Positions 7,641 through 18,289 are shown, counted from the stretch's first letter. The stretch: 64,000 nucleotides of DNA from Oerskovia paurometabola (GCF_016907365.1 NZ_JAFBBV010000001.1:3534001-3598000), one strand, 5' to 3'. Program-made: numbers and translations. Notes: a model not told the origin generated them from the letters alone.

Positions 7641-10600
7641 CTCGAGAACATCCGAATCCCGTGTGACGTTGACCTACTGCCAACGTTGCCGTGTCGGTCT
7701 AGTTCTGCACCATGCCGGTTGTTTACTCGAAGATCCCATTGCCCGTTGCGCCTCATGATCCTCACCGTCTCCTTGCCGTTCGTAAACAGGTAACCCTTCT
7801 TGTTCCTCGCAAGGCCACTCTTGAACCCATCTTCTCGAAGGATGGTACGCACGGAAATCAGATTCCGCTTGCTAACATCACCGTTAGCATACAACTTTCT
7901 CAGACCTGCGGACGCGTCCTTCAGCCCAGTAGGACATGCCGTGTTGTGGACAAGCTGCTCGGGCTCGCCCGCGCGAGCGGATACAAAGAAGGTGTGCGGG
8001 CCTGACACATGGAGGTTGAAGACTTGTTGATCGTCGAACTTCCCGAGGTCCTCGACTGACTCGATCGCCCAATCGCCCCCTTCGGAATCCAGGAGCAAGT
8101 CACCGACGCTTAGATCAAGAGCCTCCGTCCACCCGCGACCTTCAACCCAGTAGGGATGGTTATCTGTCGCGATTACCGGATCGCTTGCACCCTGCACCAA
8201 GATTGCAACCAACCGTTTTGTACCAGTGTCGTCGATCGGTGCGATAACGGTCTCTTCTGAGGAGACTCCGGTAATCGGGTCTCTCGAAAGGATCACATCT
8301 CCGGCCTCGATCATCTCGATGGGCAACTGCACTCCGCCTGCCATCAGAACAAGCGTTCCGGCGACAAAACTGCACTGCGGAGGCTTTCGCGGCTTCGCTA
8401 TTGCGGAACGAGCCGTCTTTGTTGCCGATCGCGCCTTCTGTCCGGCCTTGGCCGCGACAGAGGCAACCTTGAATCCTGCGCGCACTCCCGCACCAGCACC
8501 AACCATCTGCGCGGCCGCGCTGACGGCCATCTCAAGGGCCTTGCCCTTATTGCCCGACGCAGCGTAGGCGACGGCTGAGATGCCACCAGCTGCGGCGCCG
8601 ATCGGGCCAGGAATCCAGGAGGCGACTTCGCCAACCTTGGCGATGCCCTTGACGAGGCCCTTCCAAGTGAACGTCCCGCCGAGGTCGGTGCAGTTGACGG
8701 GGTCGGCGTTGCAGTAGTCGTAGTTGTTGGCGGAACCACCGGCGACGGGGTCGACGGACAGGAAGCGGCCGGTGGCGGGGTGGTAGAGGCGGACGCCCAT
8801 GAGGATGACGCCGGCGGGGGTGTCGGCATTACGTTGTGCGGCGCCGAGCCATCCGTAGCGGGCGGGTGGGGCGTTGCTCGTCGCCCCGCTGGTCATGGGT
8901 TGAGGGATGCCGAACTCGTCGAAGGACGTGAACCGCAGCTCGGTGAACGTGGCCGTCGTGGCGCCGTCGGCGATGGGCAGGGTGGCGGTGATGTCGCCGT
9001 GGAGGTCCACGAGCTGGAGGACGCGCTCCCCGCTTTTGCCGGTCTGGACGGCCAGTGCTCCGTCCATGCCCTCGACGTACCGGGTGAGGTTGTCCGGCAG
9101 GGTCGCGTCGTTGACGATCCACGAGGGCTCGTCGCCGTCGCCGTCGTAGTGGTTGATGGTCTCGGTCGAGTTGGCCCATGCGTTGTTGACCCATTCGAAC
9201 GTGTCCTGGGTGTCGAAGCGCATCAGGGGGTCCAGGCCCCACTGGGTGCGCTTGGTCCCGGGGACTTCCTGCGTCGCGACGAGGTCGTTGACGAAGTAGG
9301 ACGTCGAGGCAGTCTTGGTGCCGTTCTCGGTCGGCATCGAGGTGATGCGCCCCAGCTGGTCATACGCCCACGTGTTCCCGCCAGGCTCCGACGTGGAGAC
9401 CAGTCGGTCGGCAGTGTCGTAGGTCGAGGTGACGGTGGTCGCCCCCGTAGTGCCGGGGCACGCAGCGGCCGCCGCGCTGGTCGCGGTGGTGAACGACGTG
9501 CGGTTGGTGTGGTTGTCGAACCCATAGGTACGACTCGTGCACTGGTTGGTCGCGCCGGACTTGTCGTTGACCGAGGTCAGGCGTCCGAGGCGGTCGTAGG
9601 AGTAGTCGCGCACGTTGGCGGGAGTGGTGTGCCGGATCCACTGGCCCCGGTGGTTCTCGACCACCGAGTCCGCCGCGATCACCGTTCCGTCGCTTGTCCG
9701 CGTGTAGCTGCGGGCGACCGGGACGCGGGCGGTGTCGTAGGTCATGGTGAGGGTGACTCCACCGGGCAGGGTCTGGGACTCGAGCTGACCGTCGGCTCCC
9801 CACGTCGGGATGATCGTTCCCGCGACGGAGTCGGCGAGCTTGGTGACGTACCCGCGCGGGTCTGCGGCCCGGTCGTACTCGTAGGACCGGGTCGTGCCGA
9901 TCGAGTCGGTGACCTTGGTCGGTTGCCCGTACCGGTCGTACTCGGACTTCGTCCAGCCTCCGTTCGCGTCGGTGTACTTGATGAGGCGACCAAGACGGTC
10001 GTACTCCTTGACCACGCTCGCGGTCTCAGCCCCCGAGGCGTTGACCGAGGCGTTCTTGACGATGTCACCGGTCGGGCCGTCGTACGTCGTCGTGGTCTTC
10101 GCGATCGTGGCGCCAGCAGCTGCGGAGCCGCCCGCGATCTGCACGCCGGTGACGCGGTCGGCGGCGTCGTAAGTGGTGGTCGTGGTCCGGGTGACCAGGC
10201 TCACGCCGGCACCCACGCTCTCACTGATGACGGTCGGCGAACCGAACCCGTTGTACGCCTCGGTGCGCTTGACCGTCAGGTCGCTGCTCATGCGGGCCGG
10301 GTCGTGCCCCGTAACCGGTCCCCCAGCGAAGGTCAAGCACGGTTGCCCGGCCCACTCGGGCTTGTTCTGGCAGCGAGCGTCCGAAGCCTCGGTGCCTGCG
10401 GAGTAGAAGACCGACTTCACCGTCGCCGCGTCGGTGCCCGTCGAGCCGGGCTTGCGGGACTCGATCGCACGGCCGCGAGCGTCGTAGAGGACGACCGAGG
10501 AGAGGGCCATGGGTTGTCCGGCGTCGACCGTGATCTTGGTTGCTTGCTTGTGCACCCACCCCGACGTCGGGTCCAGCGCAGGCTTGCCGTCGACCGGCGT

Positions 10601-13600
10601 GTACTCGTTCGTGGTGATGATCGGGTCGATCAACGGGTCGGCGAGCGGATCAGCCCCGGCGGTGAACGGGTCGATGCCCGCGCTGGTGCTCCTAGTGAGC
10701 AGGTGCGCGGCAGCCCCCTCCGGGTTGCCCTCGTCGTAGACGTTGAGGGTGCGGGGGCGCAGCAGGCGAACGTCGTTCGGGTCGTTCGCGACCGCGAGCC
10801 GCTGGACCGGACCGGTCTCGGTGAGGACGTCGAGCCCGTCCGGGCTGTACGTCGAGCGGGAGTCCAGCAAGACCGACAGCTCGAGTCCCGTCTTGTTGTC
10901 CAACCCCCAGTCCGTGAGCATGGTCGCCGCGTTCGGGAGCTTGCGCAGCGCCAGGAGGCGGTTGGTCGCGTCCAGGGTGCGCACGGTGTTGCCAAAGCGG
11001 TCGTACTCCGCCGTGTCGATGAAGCCCTCGATCGGCGCGTCCTTGCCCGCAGGGCTCGCGGTGTTGACCTCGCGCCCCGAGGAGTTCAGGTAGTGCACCG
11101 TCGCGGGCTTGTACCCGTCCTTGCCCGGCGCGGTCTCCGTCGCGGTCGTGACCGCCGGGACGTCCTGAGGGCCGAAGATCGCGGTGGCATCAGTAGGCCC
11201 GTCGGACTGCGCCCACGTCGCCAGCGCAGCCGCGTTGAGGTCGTAGGGGCCGCCCTTGGCCCGGGTCAGCGGCACGTTGTATACGACCGTGGTCGTGTTG
11301 TCGGGGCCGAGCTGGTCCTTGGTGCCCGGCGTGAGCGACGCACGCTTGACGGTCAGCAACCGGCCAGGACCGGCGTCGATGAGGTCGCCGGAGCCCGTCC
11401 GGGACGCACCACCCGGCCCGTAGCCGAACGTGTAGGGCTCCTCACCCGGCGCCGTGACCGTCGTCAGGCGACCGGCGGCGTCGTAGGCGTACCTGGTGAC
11501 CAGCGCCGGGGCGCCCGCCGCTTCGATGCGCGGGTCGCGCGCCTCGACGAGCTGCCCCTTCGCGTTGTACTTGTACGCGGCGATCGGGATCTTGACGACG
11601 GCAGTGCCGTTCCACGTCCAGACCGACGCGCTCATGACCTGCCCGGCAAAGTTGCCCGGCGCGCTCGCCGTGGCGGTCGTCGAGGAGGCGTAATCGAGGT
11701 CCATGACCTCGCACCCCCGCGCCGGGGTCGCGCTCGTGCAGGCCTGCAGGTTCCCCGTCGTGAGATTCTGCCAACCGTCCACGCCCGGTTCGATGGGCGC
11801 GATGATCCTTGTAAGCCGCTGCACCCCGTTGACCGGCGTGTACACGTGCCGCGACTGCCCTGCCGCAGCGGGCGGTGCCGACGTCAGCACCGGGAAGTCT
11901 CCCGACGCCCCGGGCCGTGTGAACAACGTGACCGTGCCGTCGATCTCGGTGAGCTTCCACTCGTTGGCCGAGACCTTCTCGAGCTTGAGGTCCTCGGCCC
12001 CCGGCTCAGGGAACCACTGGGAGCCGTTGCCCGTGGTGAACCAGACCTCTCCCCCACCCGTCAGATGCACTGCGGCGACGTCGTCGTACGGCGTGGCGAT
12101 CTTGGTGTACGCCGTCCCCGCGTACCCGTCGACCGTCCCGGTCGCCCACTCCTTGCCGAACGGAGCCCAGATCTGGCGGACCGACAGGTCGTCGAAATAG
12201 ACGGCCTTGCCAGACCCGCCGGTGTTGCCGTTGTACATCCGCAGGAATGCCTCGGTCGCGTCGCCCGGCACCGTGATGTCCACCGAGACCTGCTGCCAGG
12301 TGTCGACCTTGGTCGGCTTCGGCGTCAGCTGATTGATGGCGCCCGGCTCGGAGTACGGTCCCGATCCCGATCGAGAGAAGAAGGCCAACGAGTACCCTCG
12401 CGCGCTCTCGGGCGTCAGCCCGCTGCTCGCAGGGACGTAGACCCAAGCCGAGACACGGTAGGTGCCGCCCGGCGCGAAGCCCAGGCGCATGCCGCCAATG
12501 TCGCCAGCAATGCTCGCGGCGGTGTCGAACGTCGCCGCCGTCGGCATGACCCTGAACGAGGTCGTGCCACTGTGGAACCGACCCGTGTCGATCGTGACGG
12601 TTGCGGTATCGCTCGTCACTCCGTCCATGGTCGTCGCTTCCATCTGGGTCTTGGTCAGTCGTTCGGTCTGCAGCTGGTATCCCGAATCGGTGTCCCGAGA
12701 GCTCGTGGTACGCACCATCGACAGCCCGAACTCCTCGGCGTCGGTGACCGACAACGAGTAGTCGCCCGTGAGCAGGTTGACCGAACCAGGGCCGATCGTG
12801 TCAGCCGCGGCGCCGTCGGCGTCCTTGTCGATCGTCATGGTGACCCACTGCGTCTGAGCAGGGTTGGCACCTGTCCCGCTCTTCGCAAGAATCGCGCGCA
12901 CCTGCACCGGACCGCCGTCGAACCCGGCGCTCGTCATCGCGTCCCAGTTCACGTACTTGCCCGCGGCAGGCAGCGGAGCCCAACCCGACGCGAACGCCAG
13001 CGGGTCCCCAGTCGAGGCGGTCAAAGCACCTGGGTCAATCGCGACACCGTCCCCGGCGTCCGGCCCACGACGCCACTCGTACTTCACGTGCGTGTACGGA
13101 GTATCGAGCGGACCGGCATTCCACCCGACCTCGATCCGCGCCCGACGCACGACCCGAGCACCATCCTCTGGGGTCAGGATCCCCGCCTTGCCCACGAAAA
13201 AGTTGTACTTCGTGATCTGTCCCGAGACGTTGCCGGCCCGATCGACCGCCTGCACCTGCAACGTGTGCTTGCCGACGGTCGTGGGCGTGACGTTCACCGT
13301 CGCCGCCGCGCCGTTCACGACGGCGACCTTGTTCTCGCCCGTGGGCGCCTTGTCCAGCTCCCAGCGGTACTCCGTGACGGTCGGGTCCGCGGACTTCATC
13401 GACAGGGCGAAAGTCCCTGCGACGTTCGCGTCCTTGTGCCACTTGTTGTCCGCCGGGTAGTCCGTCGAAGCGACGACCGGCGCGCCCGGCGCGACCGTGT
13501 CGACACCGAACCAGTGCCAGTCCGAACGCGGGCCCTCACGACGGTCATCGCTGCCCCGAACTCGGAACGCGTACGACTGCCCCTCCGAAAGGACCCCGGG

Positions 13601-15523
13601 CGGCACCTTGATGCTCGCGACCGATCCGTTCGCCAGGTAATTGACATCGGCCGCCCACATCGTGCCGTCGGGCTTGGAGAGCTCGAACTTCCCGTGCACG
13701 ACGGGCGTATCCGGGTCAGTGATGGTCGCGGAGAGCGTCGGCTCGGTCGTCGCCGTCCACGATCCGCTCGTACCCGGACCCGGCGAGACCTTCAGGTTCG
13801 TCGGGACGTTCGGGATGCTGTTGTAGGTGACCCACACTGACGGGACGTAGCTGCCGTTGTTCGAGGAGTAGAACCTCTTCCATCCGTACGAGTCGCCCTC
13901 GTTCTCCGCCCTCAGACCGAGAGTGATGCCTCCGTAGCCCTGGTTCGCCGTCCACGCCATTGCGCCGGTGACGTCCGCGTGCACCCAACCGGGACCGCAG
14001 GCACTCGAGAATCCCGCCGTGTCCCACGATGTCGTCTGATAGGAGTTCCACGCGGGCTGAGAGCCCCAACGCGTGCCCGGGCCCACGGCGGTCCCCATGT
14101 GGTAGACCTGCCACGGTCGCGCCTGGCACGAGTAGGGATGGAAGTTGAGAAGCTCCATATAGGCGCTGACCACGTCCCTTCCGGGCAGGTCGGGCGTCGA
14201 GAAGTCGATGAATGACCGTGCCACGACAGCGCCACCGTTGTACGACCCCAACCGGATCTCCGTAGAACCACTTTGATCCACCGAGGAGTTCGTCTGAACG
14301 TATGTGTCGAAGCCCGTCCGAAGGTTGATGTCTGGGTCGATGACCACGGGATACGTCACCTCGGGGGCGTCCAGGAGTTCTTGCACCCCGTCGAAAGTCA
14401 CCTCCGCGGTCGACCGGTCGATCAGCGCGACACTCTCGTCCAGCACCACCGCCCGCTCCAGAGGATCGATGGTCGGCTCGGCGACGCGACTTTGCGCCTC
14501 GTCGGGCAGGGGCGACGTCACCTCCCGCTTGGCCTTCCCCATCAGCACATCGATGCTCGGCATGGGCGACAGTCGAGGGGCGGTCCCCTTCTGGTCCTCG
14601 GGCCGATCGATCACGGGGTTGATTCGTCCGCTGTCCGAGGCCGCGTCCCAGACGAGCGGAGTGCCGGATGACGCGACGACCTCGCCCGCGTCGGAGAGGA
14701 TCTCCAGACCGCCTGATTCCGTCTCGCGCAACGAGCCACCCTCGGCTCGCACCTCGAGCGGAAGGTCTATCGCTCGCTGCGCGGACGCCTCGTCGTTCGC
14801 GACATAGAACTGCTCGTAGCCGGTGCCTGTCGCTTCGAGGATGAGATCGACTCCCGGCGCGACCGACTCGTAGATCGCCTGGCGCCCCTCAAGCTTCGGC
14901 TCCTGCACGACTCCTGCAAGCGCGAGCGAGGTAGCGACGCCGGTCTCAGCATCGGTCACTGTCGCCAGGACGTCGGCACCACCGACCCCGCCACCCCCGG
15001 AGAACTGGAGGTCACCGACGTGTGCAACGGGACGCACTATGCCATCGGCTCCAGCGTGCAACGTGAGGTCGACCGCGCTCCAGTCCTTATCGCTGGTGCC
15101 ATCGCCCCCACTCCGGACCCACACCGGTCCCGAACCGGCGCCGAGCACCGTCAGACCATTGGGAAGGACGAAGGTTGACGACAGCTCGGTGCGCTCCCCG
15201 ACTACCTCGACGGGTTCGTCCTCCAAGCGGGCGATCGCTCGCGCACTGACCGCATCCGGAGCCCAGAGGTACCCGTCGGACGTCCGCTCCGGCTCAGGAG
15301 CAGTGGCAGCAGGTGCTGCGGGAGCGGCAGGGACGTCGGCGGCCTGGGCGGGTATCGCCGTCAGCCCGACCGTTCCCACCGCCAACGCGACCGTCGCGGC
15401 AACGGTGGCGACACCGGCCCGCCAAGCACCAGGAACACCGGAGAACGAGACAAGAATGGCCACGGCCATCGCCCCTACTGTGCGGCCGCCCGCAACACTG
15501 CGGCGGCGAATCAGAACCCACAC
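7637..15523 (-). CDS. Secreted RHS/YD-repeat polymorphic toxin with Hint domain
   Basis: A 2,628-residue polymorphic toxin, likely acting in killing between related cells. A long N-terminal leader ends in IPAQAAD near residue 61, a Sec-type cleavage site. A DNRLRE-like beta domain spans about 400-575 (it starts TGFDTYVQ), and Ig-like segments run to about 800. A long YD-repeat shell follows (for example YDRLGRLIKY near 1840), closing with the RHS core signature GRFLSVDP near 2250. A pretoxin Hint domain runs from Cys2384 (CSFVAGTLVL) through TDNHPYW to VHN at 2525-2527, with the expected autocleavage residues. The last 101 residues are the toxin tip, with motifs VRIMRR, NNRHG and SHGIRMF; I cannot assign its activity. 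The GTG at 15523 has a poor ribosome site and an ATG 18 codons later is a real alternative. GC falls after the RHS core, as expected for an exchangeable tip. Confidence 0.93.
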   Translation of the reverse strand: MWVLIRRRSVAGGRTVGAMAVAILVSFSGVPGAWRAGVATVAATVALAVGTVGLTAIPAQAADVPAAPAAPAATAPEPERTSDGYLWAPDAVSARAIARLEDEPVEVVGERTELSSTFVLPNGLTVLGAGSGPVWVRSGGDGTSDKDWSAVDLTLHAGADGIVRPVAHVGDLQFSGGGGVGGADVLATVTDAETGVATSLALAGVVQEPKLEGRQAIYESVAPGVDLILEATGTGYEQFYVANDEASAQRAIDLPLEVRAEGGSLRETESGGLEILSDAGEVVASSGTPLVWDAASDSGRINPVIDRPEDQKGTAPRLSPMPSIDVLMGKAKREVTSPLPDEAQSRVAEPTIDPLERAVVLDESVALIDRSTAEVTFDGVQELLDAPEVTYPVVIDPDINLRTGFDTYVQTNSSVDQSGSTEIRLGSYNGGAVVARSFIDFSTPDLPGRDVVSAYMELLNFHPYSCQARPWQVYHMGTAVGPGTRWGSQPAWNSYQTTSWDTAGFSSACGPGWVHADVTGAMAWTANQGYGGITLGLRAENEGDSYGWKRFYSSNNGSYVPSVWVTYNSIPNVPTNLKVSPGPGTSGSWTATTEPTLSATITDPDTPVVHGKFELSKPDGTMWAADVNYLANGSVASIKVPPGVLSEGQSYAFRVRGSDDRREGPRSDWHWFGVDTVAPGAPVVASTDYPADNKWHKDANVAGTFALSMKSADPTVTEYRWELDKAPTGENKVAVVNGAAATVNVTPTTVGKHTLQVQAVDRAGNVSGQITKYNFFVGKAGILTPEDGARVVRRARIEVGWNAGPLDTPYTHVKYEWRRGPDAGDGVAIDPGALTASTGDPLAFASGWAPLPAAGKYVNWDAMTSAGFDGGPVQVRAILAKSGTGANPAQTQWVTMTIDKDADGAAADTIGPGSVNLLTGDYSLSVTDAEEFGLSMVRTTSSRDTDSGYQLQTERLTKTQMEATTMDGVTSDTATVTIDTGRFHSGTTSFRVMPTAATFDTAASIAGDIGGMRLGFAPGGTYRVSAWVYVPASSGLTPESARGYSLAFFSRSGSGPYSEPGAINQLTPKPTKVDTWQQVSVDITVPGDATEAFLRMYNGNTGGSGKAVYFDDLSVRQIWAPFGKEWATGTVDGYAGTAYTKIATPYDDVAAVHLTGGGEVWFTTGNGSQWFPEPGAEDLKLEKVSANEWKLTEIDGTVTLFTRPGASGDFPVLTSAPPAAAGQSRHVYTPVNGVQRLTRIIAPIEPGVDGWQNLTTGNLQACTSATPARGCEVMDLDYASSTTATASAPGNFAGQVMSASVWTWNGTAVVKIPIAAYKYNAKGQLVEARDPRIEAAGAPALVTRYAYDAAGRLTTVTAPGEEPYTFGYGPGGASRTGSGDLIDAGPGRLLTVKRASLTPGTKDQLGPDNTTTVVYNVPLTRAKGGPYDLNAAALATWAQSDGPTDATAIFGPQDVPAVTTATETAPGKDGYKPATVHYLNSSGREVNTASPAGKDAPIEGFIDTAEYDRFGNTVRTLDATNRLLALRKLPNAATMLTDWGLDNKTGLELSVLLDSRSTYSPDGLDVLTETGPVQRLAVANDPNDVRLLRPRTLNVYDEGNPEGAAAHLLTRSTSAGIDPFTAGADPLADPLIDPIITTNEYTPVDGKPALDPTSGWVHKQATKITVDAGQPMALSSVVLYDARGRAIESRKPGSTGTDAATVKSVFYSAGTEASDARCQNKPEWAGQPCLTFAGGPVTGHDPARMSSDLTVKRTEAYNGFGSPTVISESVGAGVSLVTRTTTTTYDAADRVTGVQIAGGSAAAGATIAKTTTTYDGPTGDIVKNASVNASGAETASVVKEYDRLGRLIKYTDANGGWTKSEYDRYGQPTKVTDSIGTTRSYEYDRAADPRGYVTKLADSVAGTIIPTWGADGQLESQTLPGGVTLTMTYDTARVPVARSYTRTSDGTVIAADSVVENHRGQWIRHTTPANVRDYSYDRLGRLTSVNDKSGATNQCTSRTYGFDNHTNRTSFTTATSAAAAACPGTTGATTVTSTYDTADRLVSTSEPGGNTWAYDQLGRITSMPTENGTKTASTSYFVNDLVATQEVPGTKRTQWGLDPLMRFDTQDTFEWVNNAWANSTETINHYDGDGDEPSWIVNDATLPDNLTRYVEGMDGALAVQTGKSGERVLQLVDLHGDITATLPIADGATTATFTELRFTSFDEFGIPQPMTSGATSNAPPARYGWLGAAQRNADTPAGVILMGVRLYHPATGRFLSVDPVAGGSANNYDYCNADPVNCTDLGGTFTWKGLVKGIAKVGEVASWIPGPIGAAAGGISAVAYAASGNKGKALEMAVSAAAQMVGAGAGVRAGFKVASVAAKAGQKARSATKTARSAIAKPRKPPQCSFVAGTLVLMAGGVQLPIEMIEAGDVILSRDPITGVSSEETVIAPIDDTGTKRLVAILVQGASDPVIATDNHPYWVEGRGWTEALDLSVGDLLLDSEGGDWAIESVEDLGKFDDQQVFNLHVSGPHTFFVSARAGEPEQLVHNTACPTGLKDASAGLRKLYANGDVSKRNLISVRTILREDGFKSGLARNKKGYLFTNGKETVRIMRRNGQWDLRVNNRHGAELDRHGNVGSRSTSHGIRMFSR

Positions 15524-15699
15524 CCCCTACGGGCAGGCCCCAACCTGGCTCACAGCATGCTCACAGCCCACGATGGTGGCACGAAGGTAGCACCGAAGTC
15601 CCAGAGTCGTCCGATGCGCGACGCACGGCCGGCAGGAACTTCACCCGCGCCTTCTCCGCTCACTCGCTCGTCGGAGCACCAACGCGCTCCAGCAGCTCC

Positions 15700-16902
15700 T
15701 CAGCGCCGCCGCTCCCGCACCCACCTGCGCACCCGCCCCGCCGCCACGATCGCCGACAGCAGCACCCGCGACGGCCAGCTCCCCACGGCGCACGTGACCG
15801 AGACCAGGTCCACGCGCTCGGGGTAGAGCAGCGTCTCGTCGGGGTACCGGCGCGGGTCGATGCAGCTGTCGACCAGAACCGTCCCCGGCATCCCGGCCAG
15901 CAGGCGCATGCCGAGCAGCCGCCCCCACGCCCCGGGTGAGTGCGCCGACCAGGCCGGGTCGTAGGCGTCGGAGATCGAGAAGACCACACCGTCGCGCCGG
16001 ACGCGCACCGCGAGGTACACGGGCGCCCCGGCCGGGCCGACCCGCAGCACGTGCGCCTCACCGCGCTCGCGGTACGCCTCGACCAGGCCCGTGAACCACG
16101 CCGCGGCGCCTGGCACCACGCGCCGGGCCTCCCCTCCCTTGGCCCGGTCGCCCTTCCAGCCTGCGGCCTCCAGGTCGAGGAAGTGTTCGACGACGTCCGG
16201 CTCGTCCGTCGCGTCGACGATCCGCAGCTCCTGCCCGAGCTCCTCGACGAGGTGTCGCCGCCCGCGCCGGAGGTTCTTGCGCCGCGAGGCCGACAGGTGC
16301 GGACCGAGCACGTCGCCCGCCTCCTGGCCTGCCCCTGAGCCCGGCCCCTGCCCCGGCACGAGCGCCCCGCGCGAGATCCGGTCCCACTCGCGCACCGGCA
16401 TCCCGGCACGGGCGAAGGCGTCCAGCAGCAGCGTCGTCGTCTCCCCGGACGCCCTCAGCAACGGCAGGTCGACCGCCTGGCCGAGCGCTCGCCGTCGGGC
16501 ATGGAGGGCCTCGACCAGCGCCTCGACCGCGAGCCGCGGGCGGGCCGCGTCCACGAGGGGCGCGCGCAGCGCCGCGAACCGCTCGACGAACGGCCCGTCG
16601 AGGCTCGCGTGCCGCGCGGGCCACAACCGGTTCCGGCCCACCGTCTCGAACGGGAGGAACGCGAGCCAGCCCGACCCGTCGGCCACGACGAGCGCCGTGA
16701 CCGCACGCCCGCCCCCCAGCCCGCGCGCGGCCGCACCCAGGACGGCGGGCTCGAAGTACGGGTTGGGCTCGAGCGAGGAGTCCGCGAGGCGCTGCCAGGC
16801 CGCGAGGTCGTCGGCGCCCAGGTCAGCCACGCGCACGATCCGGCTCGCGACGTCGGCCCCCGCCGCCCTGGCCCGGCCCGGGGCACCCGCAAAGGTCGTC
16901 AC
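15700..16902 (-). CDS. BioF2-like (FemAB/GNAT fold) transferase, paralogue 1
   Basis: This 400-residue protein belongs to the Acetyltransf_6/BioF2-like group of the GNAT superfamily, related to FemAB enzymes that add acyl or aminoacyl groups to cell-wall or glycan acceptors. Visible marks are LEPNPYFEP near the N-terminus, a basic stretch SRRKNLRRGRR in the middle, EAAGWKGD, and VDSCIDP followed by LLYPERVD near the C-terminus. Three more genes here (16899, 30257, 31763) share the same marks. The GTG start at 16902 overlaps the TGA of the upstream paralogue by four bases (GTGA), showing coupling. A longer upstream frame is open through that gene but lacks family sequence. Likely cytoplasmic; the acceptor is unknown. 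Confidence 0.85.
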   Translation of the reverse strand: MTTFAGAPGRARAAGADVASRIVRVADLGADDLAAWQRLADSSLEPNPYFEPAVLGAAARGLGGGRAVTALVVADGSGWLAFLPFETVGRNRLWPARHASLDGPFVERFAALRAPLVDAARPRLAVEALVEALHARRRALGQAVDLPLLRASGETTTLLLDAFARAGMPVREWDRISRGALVPGQGPGSGAGQEAGDVLGPHLSASRRKNLRRGRRHLVEELGQELRIVDATDEPDVVEHFLDLEAAGWKGDRAKGGEARRVVPGAAAWFTGLVEAYRERGEAHVLRVGPAGAPVYLAVRVRRDGVVFSISDAYDPAWSAHSPGAWGRLLGMRLLAGMPGTVLVDSCIDPRRYPDETLLYPERVDLVSVTCAVGSWPSRVLLSAIVAAGRVRRWVRERRR

Positions 16903-18062
16903 CGGAAGCGCCGCACCACGCGCGCCGCGGCGCGCATGACCCGCATGGTCAGGCGCGCGACGACGCCCCCCGTGACGACGGTCGACGAGACCATCGTGAG
17001 CCGGTCGGGGAACAGGTCCGTCGCGTCCTTGTACAGCGAGGGGTTCATCGAGCTGTCGAACACCTCGACGTCCGAGTTCTCGTCGAGCCACGACAACGCC
17101 ATCATGCGCCCGATCGCGCCCGGTCCGTACCGGGCCCACTCCTCGCTGTACACGTCGAAGTAGCCGAACGCCGTGGACCCCGTGCACACGATCACCGCCA
17201 TGTGCAGCAGGACCCCTCCGGCGACGAGAGCGAACACGTGCGCCCGCCCGGTCTCGGCGAAGCCCGCGAGCATCTGCGTGAACCACTCCTGCCCACCCCG
17301 GCGGCTCCGGAACCCCATGCCGCCGCGCGACGCGTCGCCCTTCCACCCCTGCTGCTCGAAGTCGAGGAACGCCTTCGCGATCTCGGGGTCGTCCCCCCGG
17401 TCCTCCAGGACCAGCGTCTCGCCCACCGCGCGCTCGAGGCGCCGGCGGCCGCGCGCGAGCGACTTGCCGCGAGGCATACGCTCGGCCCAGCTCCCGGACT
17501 CCCCCTCGTCGAACCGGACCGCTCCGCGGGGGTCGCCACCCCACGTGTGCACGGGGACGCCTCGCTCCCGGCACACCTCTTCGAGCCGCCGGCCGACCCG
17601 CCCGTCCTGCACCAGCAGGTGCAGGTCGATCGCCTGCCCGAGCTCGCGGCGTCGCTCGTGGAACGCGTCCACCAGCGCCTCGACGGCCTCGTCGACGCGC
17701 GCTCCGTCGACCAGCGGCGTGCCCAGCGGGCAGTACAGCGCCAGGAAGTCCGACCCGGTCGAGGCGTGCCGCCACGGCCAGTGCTTGTCGCCCGGGACCA
17801 TCTCGAACGGGAGCGCGGCCCACCAGCCGCCTGGCTGGGCCCCACTGAGGTCCCCGACACCCGGGCCCGCGGCCCCGCCCGGGACCTCGTCGACGACCAG
17901 GAGCCGCAGCCCGGACCCACCGCTGAGCTCGCGCACCGCGGGCACCAGCATCTCGGGCTCGAAGTACGGGTTGGGCTCGGCGGCGCGGGCTGCGAGCGCC
18001 CGCCACGCCTCGATCTCCTGATCCGTCAGGTCGATGATGCTCAGCACACGACTACGTGCCAT
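16899..18062 (-). CDS. BioF2-like (FemAB/GNAT fold) transferase, paralogue 2
   Basis: A 387-residue member of the same family as its downstream neighbour. It shows AEPNPYFEPEML at the N-terminus, a basic segment KSLARGRRRLER, EQQGWKGD, and FDSSMNPSLY followed by DLFPDRL. AGAGGGTCC upstream of the ATG is a good ribosome site. It is the first gene of a two-gene coupled operon running toward the RHS locus. A 227-bp divergent region separates it from the PAP2 phosphatase gene. The sequence differs enough from paralogue 1 to exclude a very recent duplication. A role in modifying a surface glycan or peptidoglycan precursor is likely from the setting but not shown. Confidence 0.85.
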   Translation of the reverse strand: MARSRVLSIIDLTDQEIEAWRALAARAAEPNPYFEPEMLVPAVRELSGGSGLRLLVVDEVPGGAAGPGVGDLSGAQPGGWWAALPFEMVPGDKHWPWRHASTGSDFLALYCPLGTPLVDGARVDEAVEALVDAFHERRRELGQAIDLHLLVQDGRVGRRLEEVCRERGVPVHTWGGDPRGAVRFDEGESGSWAERMPRGKSLARGRRRLERAVGETLVLEDRGDDPEIAKAFLDFEQQGWKGDASRGGMGFRSRRGGQEWFTQMLAGFAETGRAHVFALVAGGVLLHMAVIVCTGSTAFGYFDVYSEEWARYGPGAIGRMMALSWLDENSDVEVFDSSMNPSLYKDATDLFPDRLTMVSSTVVTGGVVARLTMRVMRAAARVVRRFR

Positions 18063-18289
18063 GAAGGACCCTCTGTCGTCCGGCGATCGCTTTCCCTGGA
18101 CCTCGCGAGATCGGTGCCCGGGGCATCTGCAGTACGACGGTAGACACCGAACGACGCCGGGGCCACAGTGGGAGCACTGATTTCACCCGACCGGATTCCC
18201 CACGCCGCGCCGTCGTCGTCCGACAGTGATCGCCGCTGCCCGCAGCCGCCCCCCAGGCGCCGCCCGACGCACTCCCAGGAAGGCTGCCC

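Noticed and set aside
8780..13840. A 1,686-codon open frame on the plus strand opposite the RHS gene
   Set aside because: Composition is Arg/Val/Gly/Asp-rich without domains; it mirrors the codon bias of the real RHS gene on the other strand.
15700..18006. A single 768-codon minus-strand frame across two transferase genes
   Set aside because: Only the last 400 codons match the family; the first part is out of frame with the real gene at 16899-18062.
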